64,000 nucleotides of DNA from Paracoccus kondratievae. Its GTDB lineage: Bacteria > Pseudomonadota > Alphaproteobacteria > Rhodobacterales > Rhodobacteraceae. The number at the start of each line of letters is the position of its first letter. The first letter of the stretch is position 1. The DNA is taken from contig NZ_CP045073.1 in NCBI RefSeq assembly GCF_009301415.1, positions 372,001 through 436,000 on the forward strand, written 5' to 3'. A program made the position numbers and the translations under genes. The notes below the pieces were generated by a model. The model worked only from the letters and a program-made list of their open reading frames with translations, was not told the origin of the DNA and ran no database searches. This document shows positions 63,537-64,000 of the stretch, piece by piece.

Positions 63537-64000
63537 TGGCAGGACGCATCTCTGACTGGCTGATCGACCGCGACGATGAGGCCGGGCACAACCTCGAAAA
63601 GCTGCTGATCATCGCCGAGGCGCTGATGCGCCATTCCGAAGAGCGCCGGGACGAAAACAGCGCGGCCTTCGAGGAGTTCCGCCGCGCCGCCCTTCTGGAA
63701 GAGCGCGTCCGCCAGCGCACCCGCGACCTTGAGGCAACGCTTGAACGGCTGAACGCCGCCAATGCGACTGCCGAACGCGCCCGCCGCGACCTGTCACAGG
63801 CAATCGAGGCCATCGAGGAAGGCTTTGCCCTTTTCGATCCCGAGGATCGGCTGGTCCTTTGCAACAGCCGTTTCTGCGCCGACCTTACCGAGGTTCATCA
63901 GGCGCTGGCGCCGGGCATCAGTTTTGCGACCTATGTCCGCCATCTTGGTCGTTCCCGTCAGGTCCTGCTGCCCGAAGGGACCACCCCCGACACCTGGATC
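63536..64000 (+). CDS. sensor kinase with PAS domain, N-terminal part, cut by window edge
   Basis: The first 155 residues of a histidine kinase. A helical N-terminus (ISDWLIDRDDEAGHNLEKLL) leads into a long coiled coil rich in Arg and Glu (about residues 30-90). A PAS-7-like domain follows (AIEAIEEGFALFDPEDRLVLCNSRF), and the window ends inside it. No membrane helix, so the kinase is probably cytosolic, like ErcS or FlhS sensors that lie next to FIST genes and ExaE-type regulators. The kinase domain is outside the window. Confidence 0.8.
   Translation, partial: MAGRISDWLIDRDDEAGHNLEKLLIIAEALMRHSEERRDENSAAFEEFRRAALLEERVRQRTRDLEATLERLNAANATAERARRDLSQAIEAIEEGFALFDPEDRLVLCNSRFCADLTEVHQALAPGISFATYVRHLGRSRQVLLPEGTTPDTWI

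Overview
This 64 kb stretch is dense, GC-rich DNA with no rRNA, tRNA, CRISPR array, phage or insertion sequence that I could recognise. Gene content points to an alphaproteobacterium of the Rhodobacterales, most like Paracoccus. The main reason is the assimilatory nitrate cluster, in the order nasT-nasS-nasA-nasB-nasG-nasH-nasC, which is the arrangement known from Paracoccus denitrificans. A PQQ-alcohol-dehydrogenase cluster with an Flh/Exa-like regulatory pair agrees with this. The assignment is inferred from gene order and protein similarity recalled from memory, not from a database search.

Layout. 0-11 kb is housekeeping: the start of lepA, a DMT exporter, a CopZ-like protein, a sirtuin, a stand-alone phnM, pgm, the de novo NAD operon nadA-nadB-nadC, and pabB-pabC. 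11.2-13.8 kb is a gene-poor, partly AT-rich patch with one small membrane protein and the debris of a sugar locus (a Gfo/Idh/MocA fragment joined to the signal-peptide end of an exported protein). 13.8-19.8 kb carries a periplasmic iron ABC importer (fbpA-fbpB, with fbpC divergent). Its operon runs on into DUF2946, a YcnI-PCuAC fusion and a Sco protein, that is, copper delivery to cytochrome oxidase. 19.8-29.4 kb is the nas cluster, and 29.7-35.1 kb is the divergent urea importer urtABCDE, so the two form a nitrogen-acquisition block. 35-39 kb holds a MOSC protein, a pyridoxal kinase and the RNA-binding protein Tex.

39.3-46.2 kb is a self-contained sugar module: a LacI regulator, an RbsABC-type importer, a PfkB kinase and a GatZ/KbaZ protein. 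D-tagatose or a related ketohexose is the best guess for its substrate. 46.3-54.3 kb is a catecholate-type siderophore uptake system (fepG, fepD, fepB, a siderophore-interacting reductase, fepC, a TonB-dependent receptor) with an IclR-family regulator inside it. It is followed by relics of pxpA and a short-chain dehydrogenase.

55.4-64 kb is a quinoprotein oxidation cluster: a rhodanese-like CxxxCW protein, a PedF-type cytochrome c, a SoxYZ-like carrier, a metallo-beta-lactamase-fold hydrolase and a PQQ alcohol dehydrogenase with a calcium-type active site. It continues with a pentapeptide-repeat protein, a small exported protein, a LuxR-type response regulator, a FIST-domain protein and the first part of a sensor kinase cut by the window edge. 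The least understood biology in the window is the role of the SoxYZ-like carrier, hydrolase and CxxxCW protein in quinoprotein metabolism.
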